A model generated the notes under the pieces. The model was given only the letters and a program-made list of their open reading frames with translations. It did no database searches and was not told the DNA's origin. From the NCBI GenBank assembly GCA_047608975.1, contig JBLFYM010000002.1:50188-114187 (forward strand): a stretch of 64,000 bases of DNA. The letters run 5' to 3'. This document shows positions 62,837 to 64,000 of the stretch, one piece after another (the first letter of the stretch is position 1; each line of letters begins with the position of its first letter). The DNA is from GCA-2715965 sp047608975 (GTDB lineage Bacteria; Verrucomicrobiota; Verrucomicrobiia; Limisphaerales; JAYPXF01). Made by a program: the position numbers and the translations under genes.

Positions 62837-64000
62837 TCAGTCGGGATAGACAAATTCATTGAGATTGAAAATCACGCGACATATTTCAGTGAGTGCGAGC
62901 TTGCGACTTCCCAGCTCTGTCACCTGTTCGGCGTGGAACCGTTGCATGGATCGGCGTTCCGCCGCGGAAGGCGCGCGGGCCAGTGCGAGTTGCCACGCCA
63001 ATTCGATTTGGTCGCTCAATTCTGGGCCAGCCTTTATGAGGAGGCGATCGGCGAAATGGCGGGATTGTCGAATTGCGAAGTCACCGTTGAACAGGGTCAG
63101 TGCCTGGGTGGGGACGGTGGTGACGTTTCGCTTCGCGGCGGACTGGGTGGTGTCGCACAGATCGAGAACTTCGAGCATTGGAACCAGCAGGGAACGTTTG
63201 ACGAACGCGTAGATCGTCCGCCGGGAAGCCTTCTTCTCATCGAACACCGGCCAGCTGGAAGTCTTGTCGGCATGATTGAGCAGTGCGTCCTTGGGCACGA
63301 AGGGATACATCGCCGGGCCATACATCTGGCGATCCAGTTTTCCGCTGACATGCAGCATTGAATCGCGGATGGCCTCGACTTCAAGCCGGTGCCGGGGTTG
63401 TCGCCAGAGCAGGCGATTCTCCGGATCTTCAGTGGCGTAGGCAGCCACTCCGTCCCGGCTCATCTGGTAGGAACGGCTGGTCATGATCAGACGGTGGAGC
63501 TTCTTGAGGGACCATTCGGCGTCGTGCACAAACCAATGGGCAAGCCAATCGAGCAGCTTGGGGTGCGTGGGCTTTTCGCCGATCAGACCGAAGTCGTTCG
63601 GGGTGCGTACAATGCCGTGGCCGAAGTGCCATTGCCACGCGCGGTTGACGATGACCCGGGCGGTCAAGGGGTTGTCCGACAGGGTGAGCCAGTTCGCAAA
63701 TGAAAGTCGTCGTCGTGAGGTCAACCCCGGTTTCAAGAACTCCGGCTGACTTTCGGCGAGCACTATCGGAACGGCGGGTGGAACGACCTGGGCTGGCGCT
63801 CGGGGATTGCCGCGCTCGAGCAGACGGGTTTCCGGAGCAGTGCCTTGTTCGTGGAGGATGTAGGCCTGATGCACATCGGTAAGTTTCTTCTTGAGATCGT
63901 CGATGATCGCGTCTCGTTTCCGAATCTGGGCGTTGGCCGACTCGGGGAGAGTGGAGCGACTTTCCTGATCGAGTTTGGCCTGGTTTGCCTTGACCAACTT
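62837..64000 (-). CDS. PSD1 (DUF1553) protein, C-terminal part (5' end beyond window)
   Basis: The frame stays open to the right edge, so the N-terminal cytochrome and DUF1549 domains lie outside. Seen here are a coiled linker (RDAIIDDLKKKL) and the full DUF1553: LTARVIVNRAWQWHFGHGI, TPNDFGLIGEKPTHPKLLDWLA, RSYQMSRDGVA, HRLEVEAIRDSMLHVSG, VPTQALTLFNGDFA and the C-terminal ALTEICRVIFNLNEFVYPD. It is coupled to the DUF1501 gene downstream. The TTG at 63997 is only an artefact of the window edge, not a start. Confidence 0.93.
   Translation of the reverse strand, partial: KLVKANQAKLDQESRSTLPESANAQIRKRDAIIDDLKKKLTDVHQAYILHEQGTAPETRLLERGNPRAPAQVVPPAVPIVLAESQPEFLKPGLTSRRRLSFANWLTLSDNPLTARVIVNRAWQWHFGHGIVRTPNDFGLIGEKPTHPKLLDWLAHWFVHDAEWSLKKLHRLIMTSRSYQMSRDGVAAYATEDPENRLLWRQPRHRLEVEAIRDSMLHVSGKLDRQMYGPAMYPFVPKDALLNHADKTSSWPVFDEKKASRRTIYAFVKRSLLVPMLEVLDLCDTTQSAAKRNVTTVPTQALTLFNGDFAIRQSRHFADRLLIKAGPELSDQIELAWQLALARAPSAAERRSMQRFHAEQVTELGSRKLALTEICRVIFNLNEFVYPD

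Noticed and set aside
61163..63361. Two long plus-strand frames over the second DUF1501/PSD1 pair
   Set aside because: Both are antisense to well-supported family members.

Overview
The window looks like chromosome of a member of the PVC superphylum. Verrucomicrobiota (Pedosphaera/Limisphaerales-type) fits better than Planctomycetota. The evidence is the set of families present: DUF1549/DUF1553 proteins with N-terminal cytochrome motifs paired with DUF1501 proteins, a DUF1592-DUF1552-ankyrin cluster, sulfatases, a DUF1080 protein, a PVC-type dehydrogenase-HEAT-cytochrome protein, immunoglobulin-repeat secreted proteins, and short dispersed intergenic words of the type GGAGTTTGGAGTTT. Base composition is GC-rich, so many long antisense open frames are artefacts. 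I see no phage, insertion sequence, CRISPR array or rRNA. The assignment rests on recognition from memory, not on a database search.

Layout. 1-8.2 kb: end of a sulfatase, a tandem alpha/beta hydrolase, an eroded MbnP/MbnH-type pseudogene, a second sulfatase, a GYF_2/zinc-ribbon membrane protein and an exported triple-RidA protein. 8.2-11.2 kb: an MtfA-like peptidase, a DUF2452 protein, tRNA-Leu(GAG), and a two-gene operon of an HD-domain protein and a degenerate metallo-beta-lactamase-like protein. 11.2-15.3 kb: hairpins and repeats, then an operon of an Ig-repeat secreted protein and an outer-membrane beta-barrel. 15.4-20.4 kb: a Tat-exported TIM-barrel isomerase, a frameshifted remnant, a membrane-anchored CofD/YvcK-like protein and a GntP permease. 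20.5-27.7 kb: PSD1 + DUF1501, an aldehyde dehydrogenase, a DUF1080 protein and tRNA-Phe. 27.9-33 kb: a signalling operon of yfiR (broken by an in-frame TGA), a hybrid histidine kinase, a CheY-like regulator and a receiver-cyclase protein missing key acidic residues. 33-39 kb: a cation/proton antiporter, purN, hisG, a 33-residue COX24/AURKAIP1-like protein, a TPR protein and a DUF2203 protein.

39-53.8 kb: a secreted unknown, a dead beta-lactamase remnant, the DUF1592/DUF1552/ankyrin/esterase cluster, an EF-hand protein, an STN-domain protein with an ECF sigma factor and probable anti-sigma factor, an FG-GAP propeller and a PQQ-type propeller. 53.8-64 kb: a stand-alone ceramidase-like protein, two small genes, a 1528-residue ceramidase/PVC-dehydrogenase/HEAT/cytochrome fusion, and a second DUF1501 + PSD1 pair that runs off the window.

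Most proteins carry signal peptides or Tat motifs. Together they suggest periplasmic breakdown of sulfated or acylated polymers, with c-type cytochromes taking part. Two points deserve most attention. One is the signalling operon, where several catalytic residues are lost in one polypeptide. The other is the pair of unusual fusions: four TM segments + CofD-like domain, and ceramidase + PVC dehydrogenase. At least four decayed genes lie among otherwise intact neighbours.
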